Counted from the first letter of the stretch, positions 21,301 to 27,199 are shown. The stretch is DNA of 64,000 bases from Leptidea sinapis (GCF_905404315.1 NC_066301.1:7564001-7628000); one strand, 5' to 3'. Translations and numbers: made by a program. The notes: generated from the letters alone by a model not told the origin.

Positions 21301-23066
21301 TGAGAGAGAGAATTATGAAGTCAATTTCAAATATTTATTTGAAACTTTTGACAGGTCGCTAGTTAGTTATTTAACATTAACAATAGCTTTAACCGGCGAG
21401 GATTAGACGGTTACGGTTAACAGTTAAAGTTATGGAGTATTTAAAAATTGTCAAATGGTGCAAAACATATTTTGCTTAATCGGTACTTTAACATGTTTGT
21501 TATTGCTAAAGTTATTTGGTGCAGCCTAGCTTAAGTGTGAATATAACAAGCGATACAAATACGAGTATAGTGTTGTTGTTTTTTTTAGTATGTTAATAGT
21601 TATTAGTACCAAGTAGGGAGTGAAAATACCTGCGGAACATAATATGTTTGTATCCTGAATTCTGTTGGCCTGACACGTAACAATATCAATAATAGTTTTT
21701 TCATTTTCATACTCGGAAAGTAAAAGCTGGAAAATGCTCCGTAGAGAGGGAAAAACTCATACAAATTACTTCCCACGCAAGTGCCGGAATAAACTTTGAA
21801 AATAGAACTGCTGTCAGCTATGAAGAGTTTTATGTAAAAAAAACTAATCAAAAGAAATGCCATGTGACTTTTTAAACAGCCAATGTGAACTTAGCGCAAA
21901 CTTCTTTGAGCGGAATAAGCCGCAACAATTACGCCGTAAGTTCCATATTTGAAATTTAAAAAGTCGACATAAATTAGCGGGCTATTAGTCTATGCTTAGA
22001 TAAACAACTAGTTTTATTTTCCTCATATTCGAAATGAAAAGTAGACTGTTTAACTCGGGTAAAAGTATCAATCCCTACTCGGACTATAGCTCACCTCGCT
22101 GCGCTCGGGCGTCTAAATACCTCGGGAATTGATTCTTTCGACCCTCGGTTAACAATCTACTATTTTATGATAATTAGACGAGCAGGACGTTCAGTAATTG
22201 ATACACCGTGCCCATTACAATTCAATTCCACTCAGGATTCTTGATAACCCAAAAAATTCTGAGCGGCACTAAAATTGCGCTCGTCACCTTGAGACATATA
22301 ATGTTTAGTCTCATTTTCCCAGTGTTTTCACTAGTTACGGCACTCTTCAGACCGAAACACAATAATGCTTACACATTACTGCTTTATGGCAGAATAGGCG
22401 CCGTTGTGGTACCCATAATCTAGCTGGCAATCTGTGCAAAGGAACCTCCTATTTATCAATAATAACCTGCTTTTCCGTATATCAAAATGACAACCCGAAA
22501 CGTAAACTTGAATTCAAAATTCAAATACAAGAATTTTTATTCAAAATAGGATGTGACATCACTTATTGCAAGTCAAAAACTACCATGCAAAAAAGAATGC
22601 CTCAGACTTGAGAAGAGTGGGCGCAACAAACTCAGCAGGCTTTTTTTCATCAAAAAATATGTTTAAAAAGTAATATTGTACAACTAAAATTTGCCGCCTG
22701 AGGGCGGTCGCTCCATTCTCAATCTGTGGCATCATTAAGAAAGTCAATTATGTTATAGTAACCTTTACCACACAAACGTTTTTTAACAATTCTTTTGAAT
22801 ATCGTAATATTTTTGTTTTGTACATTTTCTGGGATCTTGTTGTAAAAGCAATCGCCCCACAAAAGATTTACTAACTCGACTTAGCCGAGTAGCAAAGTGC
22901 AAACAAATAGTTGTCTGGCATTAGTATTAAGGAGACAATGACGCTCTAACGATCTTATTACAATAGAGTTAGTAGAAAAGTGAATCACCTGTCACCTTCC
23001 GTCTGTTGCCAGCGTCTACTGATGGGATCCCGTTTGGCATCTCCCACCACGTCCACAGCAGAGTGT
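72..23066 (-). CDS. CaMKK: Calcium/calmodulin-dependent protein kinase kinase, nine-exon gene model (partial)
   Basis: This Ser/Thr kinase phosphorylates the activation loop of CaM kinases I and IV and of AMPK when Ca2+/calmodulin binds. The model joins nine exons: 22989-23066, 18807-18993, 14980-15033, 10609-10773, 7032-7179, 3062-3255, 2380-2595, 857-1024 and 72-247. All junctions keep phase and all introns are GT-AG, giving 1386 nt (462 codons). Motifs in order: LNQYRLLEPIGQGSYG glycine loop, AMKILSKRKL with the ATP-binding Lys, the RP insert GRPPPRRPGP that is diagnostic of CaMKK, YREIAVLKKLDHPNVVKL with the helix-C Glu, HRDIKPANL, ADLG, GTPAFRAPE, ADIWSLGVTLY, and a calmodulin-binding region TLILIKTMLKKHSFQNPF. 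A C-terminal RSLSAPGNY block resembles the CaMKK tail. The 5' end is uncertain and the 3' end lies beyond base 1. The family is clear; whether it is CaMKK1- or CaMKK2-like cannot be told, and insects usually have one gene. Confidence 0.93.
248..856 (-). other. CaMKK intron, no recognised element
   Basis: A 609-base AT-rich intron between the last two visible exons. A stretch near 455-560 weakly resembles the B-family Jockey 3' region, but I see no clear repeat, ORF or RNA gene. Confidence 0.6.
857..1024 (-). CDS. CaMKK: CaMKK exon: end of kinase domain and calmodulin-binding segment
   Basis: Fifty-six codons, phase 0 at both ends. The exon begins EHEWVTCDGQQPLP, the HxWVT end of the catalytic domain. 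It passes through ENCRLVEVTEEDM and finishes PNISTLILIKTMLKKHSFQ, an amphipathic basic helix at the position of the autoinhibitory and calmodulin-binding region. The acceptor is TTCTTGATCAG and the donor GTTGGT is weak but has GT. An open frame on the same strand in another register (831-1016) is a shadow. Confidence 0.9.
1320..1640 (-). mobile_element. Degenerate RTE-like retrotransposon 3' fragment in an intron
   Basis: The stretch contains a decayed form of the 3' block also seen at 41863-42020: a ...CACGAC...CAGTCTTGCGCT...CATCCAG run followed by a TGGTCACC...GTGGCCTG segment. In Lepidoptera this block usually ends RTE-type elements. The 107-codon frame across it looks like a chance frame over a decayed copy, not a host gene. 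Confidence 0.45.
1985..2346 (-). mobile_element. Jockey-like retrotransposon 3' end (family C), 5'-truncated
   Basis: Matches the 3' part of the larger copy at 19312-20125, including the GGATTACAATGTAATATCGT block, the GCCCAATAAAAG block and the 3' tail near AAAATAGGATTT. The copy is broken off at 2346, 28 bases from the splice donor of the kinase exon at 2380. It holds only remnants of the reverse-transcriptase C terminus. Confidence 0.75.
2380..2595 (-). CDS. CaMKK: CaMKK exon: kinase C lobe, subdomains IX-XI
   Basis: Seventy-two codons, phase 0 at both ends. It starts AADIWSLGVTLYAMVTGRLP, the helix-F DxW motif, and ends SRMLEKDPVKRATMKEIK with the conserved Arg of subdomain XI. The acceptor is GTGGTTCCAG. 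The donor GTCGAA is a poor match to consensus, but it is the only GT that keeps the frame into the next exon; reading through adds VENNTP and a stop. A truncated Jockey 3' end begins about 28 bases past the donor. Confidence 0.9.
2655..3052 (+). repeat. Family A interspersed repeat, split by a nested insertion
   Basis: First copy of the commonest repeat in the window, a unit of about 300 bases. It opens near AGTGGGAGGCTCCTTTGCAC, passes GGTACCACAACGGCGCC and CTCAAGGTGACGAGCGCAAT, and ends CTCGTCCCTTATTTTCATAAA with an A run. Here the unit is split at 2716/2815 by a family B fragment. No ORF; with its A-rich end it behaves like a SINE or the 3' part of a LINE. It fills the 466-bp intron almost from exon to exon. 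Confidence 0.85.
2717..2814 (+). mobile_element. Jockey-like family B 3' end nested in family A
   Basis: Carries the last ~100 bases of family B (GTTGCAAGAGAATGTGGGCG ... CGTTTGTCCTCCTATTCC then an A run). The A repeat resumes directly after the A run, so B inserted later than A. Confidence 0.8.
3062..3255 (-). CDS. CaMKK: CaMKK exon: catalytic loop, DLG motif and activation segment
   Basis: The first two bases finish the Leu codon of YLHFQ begun in the previous exon. The exon then reads IAHRDIKPANLLLGEGRVQV, with the catalytic Asp in HRD, the Lys of DIKP and the Asn. ADLG follows, with Leu where most kinases have Phe, then the activation segment ending VGTPAFRAPE, whose Thr matches the usual activation site region. 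It ends NGE in phase 0. The acceptor is TTTTCCAG and the donor GTAATT. An interspersed repeat ends 4-9 bases beyond the donor, so the next intron (466 bp) is nearly all repeat. Confidence 0.93.
3391..3710 (-). mobile_element. Non-autonomous Helitron, family H
   Basis: On the minus strand the copy ends AGCTAG followed by T, preceded by the GCAATACAACGTTTGC hairpin region. It starts near TTCTAATATATAAAATTCTC. Similar copies lie at 4589 and 46971. The internal sequence holds the CCGTTTCGGAGGAGTT block common to lepidopteran Helitrons. A (TA)n tract abuts the 3' end. Confidence 0.75.
3842..4117. mobile_element. MITE-like element with ~65-bp inverted ends (family DD)
   Basis: The left end GCGGCCTTACAAATAAACTT and the right end AATTTTATTTGTAAGGCCGT are inverted copies; similarity continues inward to AAAATGTTTAC / GTAAACATTTT. 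No ORF. A second, interrupted copy lies at 45929-46693. Confidence 0.75.
4135..4577 (-). mobile_element. Helitron-like element with an internal minisatellite
   Basis: It has a CTAG terminus at 4135-4138 and a GACGTTGTCCTGT hairpin half next to it. From about 4256 to 4545 it contains three tandem units of roughly 75-120 bases, each starting AATCTAAACCA and ending ATCGGTCCAGCCGT. The next Helitron begins within a dozen bases. Confidence 0.6.
4589..4930 (-). mobile_element. Non-autonomous Helitron, family H
   Basis: Close copy of 3391-3710 with CTAG at 4589-4592 and the GCAATACAACGTTTGCTGGG 3' region on the minus strand. It differs by expanded A runs near 4730-4770. Confidence 0.75.
5275..5548 (+). 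repeat. Family E repeat with a 3' tRNA-like cloverleaf (copy 1)
   Basis: A conserved ~165-base upstream module (CAAGAGCGACATCTCAAGTC, GGTTGAGCAAGTTATCAACT, TTGAACAA) leads into a tRNA-like unit at about 5437-5508, then a tail TTTCAAATTTAATTTGTGTA. The cloverleaf has D arm GCTC/GAGC, anticodon stem CTTGC/GCAAG with loop ACGGAAC, and B-box GGTTCGAGTCC. The anticodon position would be GGA, but base 33 is C and the variable arm is short, so it is not a working serine tRNA. Other copies: 34300, 57005, 62892 and the palindromic 33541. Confidence 0.75.
5563..5774 (+). mobile_element. Short non-autonomous Helitron with perfect termini
   Basis: Starts TCTATATATATAAAAGAG after an A, ends GGGTCAGCTAG before a T, and has the subterminal hairpin GACAGAACAACGTCTGTC, which is the canonical A/TC...CTAG/T Helitron layout. 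212 bases, no ORF. It lies 15 bases downstream of the family E repeat. Confidence 0.85.
6235..6510 (-). repeat. tRNA-derived SINE, family F
   Basis: On the minus strand a tRNA-like head (GCCGAGTGGTTAGCG, B-box CGGGTTCGAATCCCG) is followed by a body with GATGTTTGTTTCCAAGTCAT and AACTTGGGGCTCGATAATTT. Related copies lie at 41150 (+), 54000 and 61590. The head-then-body order is that of a normal SINE. Confidence 0.75.
6530..6720 (-). repeat. Second tRNA-headed SINE-like repeat
   Basis: The minus strand carries GCCCCGGGTTCGATCCTCG, a B-box-like stretch, next to an A-box-like GGGCAATAGGTGG. Body follows toward 6530. Only one copy is seen in this window, so the family assignment is weak. Confidence 0.45.
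6717..6804. repeat. Perfect 34-bp palindrome
   Basis: Arms 6717-6750 and 6771-6804 are exact inverted complements (TTATATAGGTCTGTAATAAC...) with a 20-base TATCTAATA-type loop. The 5' end of the preceding SINE is embedded in the left arm. Confidence 0.9.
7032..7179 (-). CDS. CaMKK: CaMKK exon: hinge and helices D-E
   Basis: Begins VLDDPAEDQLYLVFQLLEGG, the beta-5 strand and hinge, and continues PVVEVPSEQPLSEDLARKYF. It ends GVEY plus one base, which joins the next exon to give YLH. The acceptor is TTGACAG and the donor GTAAGT. The DDPAED...LYLVF block is close to vertebrate CaMKK, which fixes the identity. The surrounding introns of 3.4 and 3.8 kb contain SINE, Helitron and tRNA-like repeats. 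Confidence 0.92.
7180..7756. other. Intronic sequence, nothing recognised
   Basis: AT-rich intron DNA upstream of the hinge exon. No repeat family, ORF or RNA gene was recognised. Confidence 0.5.
7757..7991. mobile_element. Possible MITE (hAT-type ends)
   Basis: The left TAGTTTCTCAACC and right ACGTTGAGAACATA form short inverted ends around a C-rich core (CTGCCCCCCAGAAAGTCTCA). The call rests only on these ends and the base-composition shift. Confidence 0.4.
7992..9540. other. Intronic sequence with remnants only
   Basis: AT-rich. A run near 9405-9465 resembles the CTCTCAGAGTGCCATTT motif of LINE 3' ends seen at 27200 and 37780. Otherwise nothing was recognised. Confidence 0.45.
9541..9700 (-). 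mobile_element. Degenerate family B Jockey 3' end
   Basis: AAGTGATCACCGCAGCCCAT followed by a TTGCAAGAAGG...CAGAGGAAT stretch matches family B with many changes. Confidence 0.6.
10199..10570 (-). pseudogene. R1-like retrotransposon C terminus with (ATACC)n tail
   Basis: On the minus strand the frame reads ITAALSGHGPYDKYLFNMGI, then LLCRACMVADETAAHVLLYC and VATYRAQHLG. The CxxC...HxxxxC cluster is the post-RT zinc-knuckle-like motif of R1/Jockey-type elements. Stops and frameshifts occur before and after. The 3' end is five GGTAT repeats (plus strand, 10201-10220). A second copy of the same protein end lies at 53497-53748. Confidence 0.75.
10609..10773 (-). CDS. CaMKK: CaMKK exon: catalytic lysine, RP insert and helix C
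   Basis: Fifty-five codons in phase 0. AMKILSKRKL holds the ATP-binding Lys. RRAGLFGRPPPRRPGPAPD is the Arg-Pro-rich insert that separates CaMKK from other kinases and is needed to recognise some substrates. SIYREIAVLKKLDHPNVVKL carries the helix-C Glu. The acceptor is CTTATGTGCAG and the donor GTAATT. An interspersed repeat tail starts 21 bases upstream of the acceptor, and the intervening pyrimidine-rich bases also look like that tail. Confidence 0.93.
10795..11058 (-). repeat. Family A repeat abutting a splice acceptor
   Basis: Nearly full-length minus-oriented copy with its tail at 10795. The acceptor AG of the kinase exon is at 10774-10775, so the end of the repeat is only about 20 bases upstream of the exon. 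Confidence 0.85.
11062..11262 (+). mobile_element. Family D MITE-like repeat (copy 1)
   Basis: A ~200-base unit with inverted ends (ACATCTAGATA.. / ..CTGTCTAGATGATCTAAG). It contains ACAAACTACGTCTTACACTC and TTAGTGTGCGTGCATTGCTC. Eight copies lie in this window (also 23576, 25626, 28785, 40180, 40690, 49385, 54828). No ORF. Confidence 0.75.
11263..12278. other. Intronic AT-rich sequence
   Basis: No family was recognised. A small hairpin pairs GACTTTGTAATC (near 12110) with GATTACAAAGT (near 12140). Confidence 0.45.
12279..13845 (+). mobile_element. Tc1-like DNA transposon
   Basis: Inverted ends of about 37 bases begin CACTGGCCTTCAAAAGTAAG on the left and match the right end (CACTGGCCTGCAAAAGTAAG read inward). 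Both are flanked by TA duplications at 12277-12278 and 13846-13847. Length 1567. It lies inside a CaMKK intron in the opposite orientation to the gene. Confidence 0.93.
12590..13609 (+). pseudogene. Tc1 family DD34E transposase, inactivated
   Basis: A single 339-codon frame from ATG (12590) to TAA, with no frameshift but three internal stops: TAG 12854-12856, TGA 13046-13048 and TGA 13103-13105. The N terminus has paired helix-turn-helix features (ARIMAFLELGISMRRTARMV). Catalytic residues are visible: Asp in FADES, Asp in MLIHDNARPHTA and Glu in DLNPIEHAWDELGR, with 34 residues between the last two. The length is normal for the family. All three stops are single-base changes, so the copy died recently relative to the other elements. 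Confidence 0.92.
13964..14130. mobile_element. MITE with ~46-bp inverted arms
   Basis: The left ATGTTATAGTGTCCATATCA and right TGATATAGTCACTATAACAT are near-perfect inverted copies and extend through an AAATATTTTATGTTTTAAAT tract. The 74-base centre is non-coding. Confidence 0.8.
14246..14825 (-). pseudogene. Jockey-like family B: reverse-transcriptase C terminus and 3' end
   Basis: The minus frame at 14777-14304 reads MEYCCHLWSGAPQYQLDPFD, RAARIVGDPVL, YRIYHGECSEELFNLVPAAE and FHLRTTHHKLGYHPHHLDVW. This is the region after the RT domain in Jockey-type non-LTR elements. The element is 5'-truncated and ends in a poly-A tract (T run at 14246-14256). The same sequence recurs at 31473, 46010 and 54377. 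Confidence 0.88.
14980..15033 (-). CDS. CaMKK: CaMKK exon: glycine loop (18 codons)
   Basis: A small exon reading GSYGLVKLAYSEEDDTHY, flanked by acceptor AATGTTACAG and donor GTAAGT. It joins IGQ of the preceding exon and AMK of the following one to complete strands beta-1 to beta-3 of the kinase. It is too short for an ORF scan and was found by matching the gap in the CaMKK fold. Confidence 0.93.
15526..16126. mobile_element. Non-autonomous DNA element with ~47-bp inverted ends
   Basis: The left TTTATCTACACCCATGCTTT and AAAGATTCTGAAACAGTTA are mirrored on the right by TAACTGTTTCAGAATCTTTT and ATTATGGGTGTAGATAAA. Length 601, with a GC-rich core near 15775-15810 (CGCGCGTTCC...GTCGCGCGCCG). 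No ORF. Confidence 0.85.
16134..16254. mobile_element. 121-bp palindromic MITE
   Basis: ATGCAACTGTTGATAATTAG at the left and an inverted ...CACAACAGTTGCAT at the right, with a second inverted pair GGTATTAAAACAC / GTGTTTTAATACC. It begins seven bases after the preceding element ends. Confidence 0.8.
16600..16721 (+). mobile_element. Helitron 3' end
   Basis: Ends GTCGCGGGCAGCAGCTAG followed by T at 16722. The 5' boundary was not found. Confidence 0.5.
16860..17365 (-). mobile_element. Non-autonomous Helitron, family I
   Basis: The minus strand ends GGGTCAGCTAG after the GACAGAACAGCGTCTATC hairpin. The 5' side has the GTCTGTCTATTCGCGATAAA block. Related copies: 26080, 43543 (interrupted) and 62545. 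Confidence 0.75.
17477..17665 (-). mobile_element. LINE 3' end, family CC
   Basis: ATCAAATCAAAATCACTTTA near the start and TGAATGCCTTACACGAGTAA at the end match 44065-44340; a reversed part lies at 53232-53335. This is the kind of TTTGATTTGA 3' end found on lepidopteran LINEs. Non-coding. Confidence 0.6.
17929..18407. mobile_element. Fold-back element with ~160-bp inverted arms
   Basis: The left arm (GAGTATTCCGTAAGTATTAC, then ATCAAACAAGAAGTATCCAA and AACACTCCCATACATTTGTA) is mirrored by the right arm (ACAAATGTATGGGAGTG-type, TTGGATACTTCTTGTTTGAT, GTTACGGAATAATCG). About 140 bases of centre. No ORF. Confidence 0.85.
18455..18630 (-). mobile_element. Helitron 5' fragment
   Basis: The minus strand begins ATCCCTACTAATATTATAAA and runs into the ACGCTTTTACACCTAAGCCA block typical of Helitron 5' regions. 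No 3' end was found. Confidence 0.5.
18807..18993 (-). CDS. CaMKK: CaMKK exon: N-terminal linker and start of the kinase domain
   Basis: The acceptor CTCTTTCCAG is strong. The exon opens one base into a codon and reads LSAYGGGDRSALLRSHAAKS, then an Arg/Ser-rich linker (RRAPRESRRVSLAQ) that looks like a basophilic phosphorylation site. It ends YVQLNQYRLLEPIGQ at donor GTACAC. VQLNQY is a hallmark of CaMKK just before the catalytic domain. The one-base start phase demands an upstream exon ending two bases into a codon. Confidence 0.9.
19312..20125 (-). pseudogene. Jockey-like family C: C-terminal reverse-transcriptase region
   Basis: The minus frame at 20113-19520 encodes 197 residues: RIRAHIEGLANRLSSAAYAV, then RLTDIDTARLVYFSYFHSIM, SYGILLWGSAADINTIFVLQ, KRAIRAIYNLGPKESLREKF and VMPITRLGRVSKSFVGRCIY, ending FNDT-like. 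This is the thumb and post-RT part of a Jockey-clade LINE. The 3' untranslated region with GGATTACAATGTAATATCGT runs to about 19312. It is 5'-truncated and relatively intact. Confidence 0.9.
20160..20500 (+). pseudogene. Reverse-transcriptase core remnant, plus strand
   Basis: Degenerate frames read HQYGFREKHGTT and then YKEFCSTVFLDIRQAFDKVN. The FRxxHGT and FLDIxxAFDKV signatures are RT subdomains 1-3 of Jockey/CR1-type LINEs. Several stops and shifts. It lies back to back with family C, which is on the other strand, so the two did not arrive together. Confidence 0.75.
20868..21534. mobile_element. Possible TTAA-flanked non-autonomous element
   Basis: TTAAGGCTGTGTTGCATCA on the left and TGGTGCAGCCTAGCTTAA on the right suggest short inverted ends at TTAA sites, and AACTTTAAC-type runs repeat inside in both orientations. 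A minus frame here (20884-21195) is not recognised and is probably chance. Confidence 0.45.
22170..22453 (-). repeat. Family A repeat
   Basis: Near-complete minus-oriented copy with the ACGAGCAGGACGTTCAG tail at the left and GGTACCCATAATCTAGCTGG head at the right. The tail has lost its A run. Confidence 0.8.
22505..22905 (-). mobile_element. Jockey-like family C 3' end
   Basis: Matches 19312-19720: ATTTTTATTCAAAATAGGAT tail, GAGGGCGGTCGCTCCATTC, TTTTGTACATTTTCTGGGAT, ending at ACTCGACTTAGCCGAGT. Coding remnants only. Confidence 0.8.
22989..23066 (-). CDS. CaMKK: CaMKK exon, N-terminal region (probable)
   Basis: Seventy-eight bases that are not part of any repeat family seen here. On the minus strand the acceptor is CTTGTTGCAG and the donor CAG/GTGATT. 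The only frame that fits the following exon reads HSAVDVVGDAKRDPISRRWQ then QTEGD, with no stop, and the junction codon becomes Arg. N-terminal CaMKK regions are poorly conserved, so homology does not help. Support is splice sites, phase and GC content above the surroundings. Confidence 0.62.
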
Positions 23067-23269
23067 CTGCAACAAGTGATTCACCACCATAAATACATAG
23101 AACTGGCTATGCTATATCATCGATTCAAAGTTAAAATTGTATGCTTCAAAAAACGTTTGTTTAGCAAATTATATATTTATATCTATAAATTATTATTTCC
23201 AAAAATCTATTTAAATTAATTTTATTCATTAATTCTTTTAATATAAATTGACAAAAAAAATGTAGTCAG

Positions 23270-23566
23270 ACAGTATTCAGTCTATCTCCGACTTGAGATA
23301 AAAATCGTAACTATCGTTGACTTTTCTGTCCCAATAAACTTATCGACGGTAACTAACCTTATCCGTACACGCTGTCTGTCCATGTACGTAATATGTAACG
23401 TATCGCTTACCAGTGATAGAAGTTTGTATGGAAATTGCAATTCCCAATATAAGGCGATAAGAATGACTTATCGGGTATATTGGGACAGCTTCGTATTATT
23501 GACAGCTAATTACTGACAGTAGAAGGTAGTAATTTATCTCTATCTGTAGATAGTATATTGGGAATC
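23270..23566. mobile_element. MITE family O (copy 1)
   Basis: About 300 bases sharing TTCTGTCCCAATAAACTTAT, GTATGGAAATTGCAATTC and GACTTATCGGGTATATTGGG with 61785-62086. The ends CAGTATTCAG / AGTATATTGGGAAT are eroded. Confidence 0.75.
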
Positions 23567-23575
23567 ACTATTTAG

Positions 23576-23718
23576 AGCAATGCACGCATGCTAACACAAA
23601 CAGACATACAAATCGCAAGTGTAAGACGTAGCTTGTCACGCACACTAAAGTAATAAACCTGGCCTGTCATCGGTTGTCTAGCAGCATCAGGTTCTATCTA
23701 GAAGTATATAAATTATCT
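23576..23718 (-). mobile_element. Family D MITE-like repeat (truncated)
   Basis: Reverse copy holding GCAAGTGTAAGACGTAGCTT and CCTGGCCTGTCATCGGTTGT. Confidence 0.7.
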
Positions 23719-23889
23719 ACGACCCAGAGACTTCCTACAAGACACTAGTAGTTAGTGGAAAATAGGGATGAGACCTATATCGAATTGTATTGCTTAAGGA
23801 CTTTAATAATGAAGACATGAGGTTAGAGTAAAAGATATTATCAGTTCGATAACTTGTATAGTTCAAGTTATCTAGTGAATTAATATTTA

Positions 23890-24300
23890 TTATTCAAACA
23901 AAACAAATCTAATAACTATATTTGCATTACTATGATTACATAAAATTAAAACTATTACGTGGAAGCGTACCAAGAATACTGGCAGCATTTCCGCGTTAGC
24001 TAGGCTGATCCTTTGACCGAAACTGCTTCCAGCGCTTGGGTTTCCTTATTAATCCACGAAGATTACTATCTTCTCTATATTGAACATTCGCCGCATCTCT
24101 GGTGTCTCGACACCAAACTGCACAAAGATATAAGACTCACTGAGACCAACATATTTGCGACGCTTGCTGTCTTCGGCAGTTGAAGCACCAACCCCAGCAC
24201 CAACAGACGGAACTTGGACAAGAGAAGGAGCCAGAGTATCGACGCAAGTCGCACACTAGTGAAATTATATTCATTTCTATCCTGTTTACGAATAAAGATA
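23890..24300 (-). pseudogene. LINE-type retroelement C terminus, family Q (copy 1)
   Basis: A copy of the protein end seen better at 34863-35325, with frameshifts. Nucleotide landmarks: GAATACTGGCAGCATT, CTAGGCTGATCC, GTGTCTCGACACCAAACTG and CTTGCTGTCTTCGGCAGTTG. Confidence 0.65.
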
Positions 24301-24689
24301 TAAACTTCCATACAATAATGATTTTTAACAGTCAATAATATAGAAAATACCTTTGATATATACTCGTAAATATTATACTGGAGCGAATTTCTATCACAAC
24401 AGAGCCGAAATAAGACTGTATAGGTAAAGTTTGCAGTGAACTACTCGTAAGTAACACACTTGAAACAGGTCGATAAAGTGCATCTCCGTATGTGCAACGA
24501 TATAACATATTTTCTCTGGAGAACAGCTGGAAATATTTACAAAGAATAACCAGGAGGTAACGCAGTATATCTTAATTTAGACTATTTTGTTGGACGGTAA
24601 ATTCTCCTGTTTCTTATAAAGAGTCTGTAGCATAATAAATTCAAACGCGGTAACGAACCAGCATTACAAACGCACAGGTTCAATTAGCA

Positions 24690-24900
24690 AAGTCAATTTT
24701 AATAAGGCGAGGTGTCCTCCTTGAAGTCATGTATCACGCGGGGGTCAGAGAATATTAGCATTGCAACACATTTGTGTTGAAACATATGCTGAGTGGGGCT
24801 ACTTTTAGCACCACACGTTTTTATATTTTTAAGCTGTTTCATTTTTGTTATTTGTGTTTGTGTGTGTATAAATAAATGTTTTTCTTTCTTTCTTTCAATT
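24690..24900 (+). repeat. LINE-like 3' tail with (TTTC)n
   Basis: GTGTTTGTGTGTGTATAAAT followed by CTTTCTTTCTTTC. It looks like a retroelement 3' end with a microsatellite tail; no coding part was recognised. Confidence 0.4.
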
Positions 24901-25028
24901 ATCTTTCTTTTTACTAAATAAACCCCTGAAGTTAAAGAAGCTAAAAGTTAAAGAGTAAAGAGAACTTTAAATGGCTTTCACTTACTGCCAATCTTTGTCT
25001 TTAAACAAAAGATTCCATAAATAAGTAA

Positions 25029-25268
25029 CTTTTTTTATTAAAATAAGGGACCATCTGCGCAAGACGTTCAGCTGATGGTAATTGATACACCCTGCCAATT
25101 GCAGTGCAATGCCGCTCAGGATTCTTGAACAGATGTTACGTCTCATTTGTTCAGTAATTTCACTAGCTAAGAACTTTTATGCTTACACGTAACTGTTTCA
25201 CGGCAGAAATAGGCGCCGTTGTGGTACCCATATTCTAGATGGCCTCCAGTGCAAAAAAGCCACTGGTA
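25029..25268 (-). repeat. Family A repeat, internally deleted
   Basis: The copy lacks most of the GAGCGGCACTACAATTGCGC segment (gap near 25130) but keeps both ends. Confidence 0.75.
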
Positions 25269-25625
25269 AAATATAACAAAATATAATAATAATATAATTA
25301 TGGGGTTTCCATGGAGCTGGGTGAATAGCATCTATAATTTACACCAATAGGCTCAATTGAGCTTCGGCTCCTGGACTACGTATATATCTCGGTAACTCAG
25401 TCACGAGCCGTGATACATATCTTCTTCTAACAGTCACTAAACGCAATATACATATAGAGATGTAATGTAGTGATTAATATTTTTATTCCTTAAAGAATTT
25501 GACACAAAAAAGTTCATAGAAAAATCATAAATTGCTATTGCTAATTTTTGGATGAATATTTTAAATGCAAGATTGCACCGCACGTATTTTAACAAAAATT
25601 TATGAAGTTCCATTATATTACTCCT

Positions 25626-25852
25626 AGATAATTTATACGTATAGATAGAGTCTCTTGCTGTTAAAAAACCGATAAAAATAGACCAGGAATATTAGTTTAG
25701 TGTGAGTGACAAGCTACGTCTTACACTGGCGATTTGTATAACATTGCGTTAGTGTGCGTGCATTGCTCAAAATAGAGGTTAGTTCTAAGCTCAATTTTTT
25801 CGACATTTTTACAGCTGTCATTGTCTGTCTAGACGTATAAATGATCTAAGAT
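25626..25852 (+). mobile_element. Family D MITE-like repeat, best inverted ends
   Basis: The left ATTTATACGTATAGATAGAG and right CTGTCTAGACGTATAAATGATC form imperfect ~22-bp inverted ends. Confidence 0.75.
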
Positions 25853-26079
25853 ATTATTAATAAGATATTATTATTATTACTATTAATATTAAGGTATTCT
25901 AATACCACATACGGTGCATAGATTTAGAATATGCTATCTCTATGATGCGGTGTCTGTTCCGTCATTTCGGAGTGATTGATTAGGGTTTGAAACTGAACTT
26001 TCCAACATAGATACTGTTCTGTTTACCTGATTTATTTGTCAAATATACTAGTGTTCACGTATATCACCACATATTATTA

Positions 26080-26582
26080 AACAAAGTCCCCTATCACATC
26101 TGTCTGTCTGTCTATTCGCGATAAACTCAAAAACTACTGCACTGATTTTCATGCGGTTTCCACTAATGGATAGCGTGGTTCTCGAGGAAGGCTTAAGTTT
26201 ATAATTTGTTAAGTCTTTGTTTACATATTTGTATACATTAACGATCTTTGTTGGAGGTGTCGGAAAAAAGGTGTCGGGGAGCTTTCAACTAAAACTCTGC
26301 TTAAACACTTTGAGATACAACAAAGTAATGTATGGTGGATTTGTGTATCTTATGTAGGACTGTAGAAAAGTCCACGATGGTATCTGTCTATCTCTTAAGG
26401 ATAGCATCCTATATCAATTTTAAAACTTTAAAAAATTGTCACTAATAAAGCGGTACTATAAAAGCTGTTTACACAAATACAATGTTAATCCTTATCATTC
26501 CGGATGGCTTTAGACTACATTATTTCCGAATTCTTACATAATTTTTTTTCTATTCACAGAAAAGCGTCTGTCGGGCCAGATA
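26080..26582 (+). mobile_element. Non-autonomous Helitron, family I
   Basis: 5' block ATCTGTCTGTCTGTCTATTC; 3' side ACAGAAAAGCGTCTGTCGGG then CCAGATAG, a decayed CTAG end. A 15-bp hairpin (GATAGTCTTAGTTAT, arms 26579-26593 and 26612-26626) sits on the 3' terminus. Confidence 0.7.
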
Positions 26583-26930
26583 GTCTTAGTTATATAAAGA
26601 TTTATCTATAAATAACTAAGACTATCTTTAGTAAATTAACTATTACAACAATTTGTGATACAACTAGTAGAACTCATAAAATACAATGTAAATGATAGTT
26701 ATAAATAATACAACAAGGAAAATGAGATATAAACTGACATCGTAGCCTTAAAAACCATACAATTAAACCATTTAATAAAGGAGTTTTATTAGATAGTTGA
26801 TTTTGAAGCAAATCAGATGCCCAATTAAAAAGTTCAATGCTTGTTGCAAACAGCATGTAACAATTTCCACATGCCCAAAGTTACATCATTAAAAAATAAA
26901 CAGCGTAAGGTAACTTGTAATTTTTTGAAA

Positions 26931-27193
26931 GACTAACCGACTTCAAAAAAGGAGGAGCTTCTCAATTCGTCGGTATTTTTTTATGTTTGTTACCTCAAAA
27001 CTTTCGACTGGGTGAACCGATTTTGATAATTCTTTTTTTATTTGAAAGCTTGTTATAACAGCGATTCCAAAAATAGTACTAATCGTAACTAGAATTAGAT
27101 TGTATAAAAATACGCAATTATTTTTATACTTTTTAGTGCACATTATATCTATTGTTTTGGAATAGTGTTTTTGAAGGCGGTTGTTTTTTTCTT
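26931..27193 (+). mobile_element. Family N repeat (~260 bp)
   Basis: Begins TAACCGACTTCAAAAAAGGA and ends GTGTTTTTGAAGGCGGTTGT, giving short inverted ends. The interior has CGATTTTGATAATTC and ACTTTTTAGTGCACATTATA. Other copies: 43651, 47690, and a longer one at 59440-60007. Confidence 0.7.
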
Positions 27194-27199
27194 AAAATT

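Noticed and set aside
22208..22423. 71-codon frame within 22170-22453
   Set aside because: Lies wholly in a family A repeat; similar short frames recur in other copies (42023, 45587, 58841) only because the repeat does.
24075..24335. 86-codon minus frame as a host protein
   Set aside because: It is a frameshifted copy of the retroelement C terminus better preserved at 34863 and 57575.
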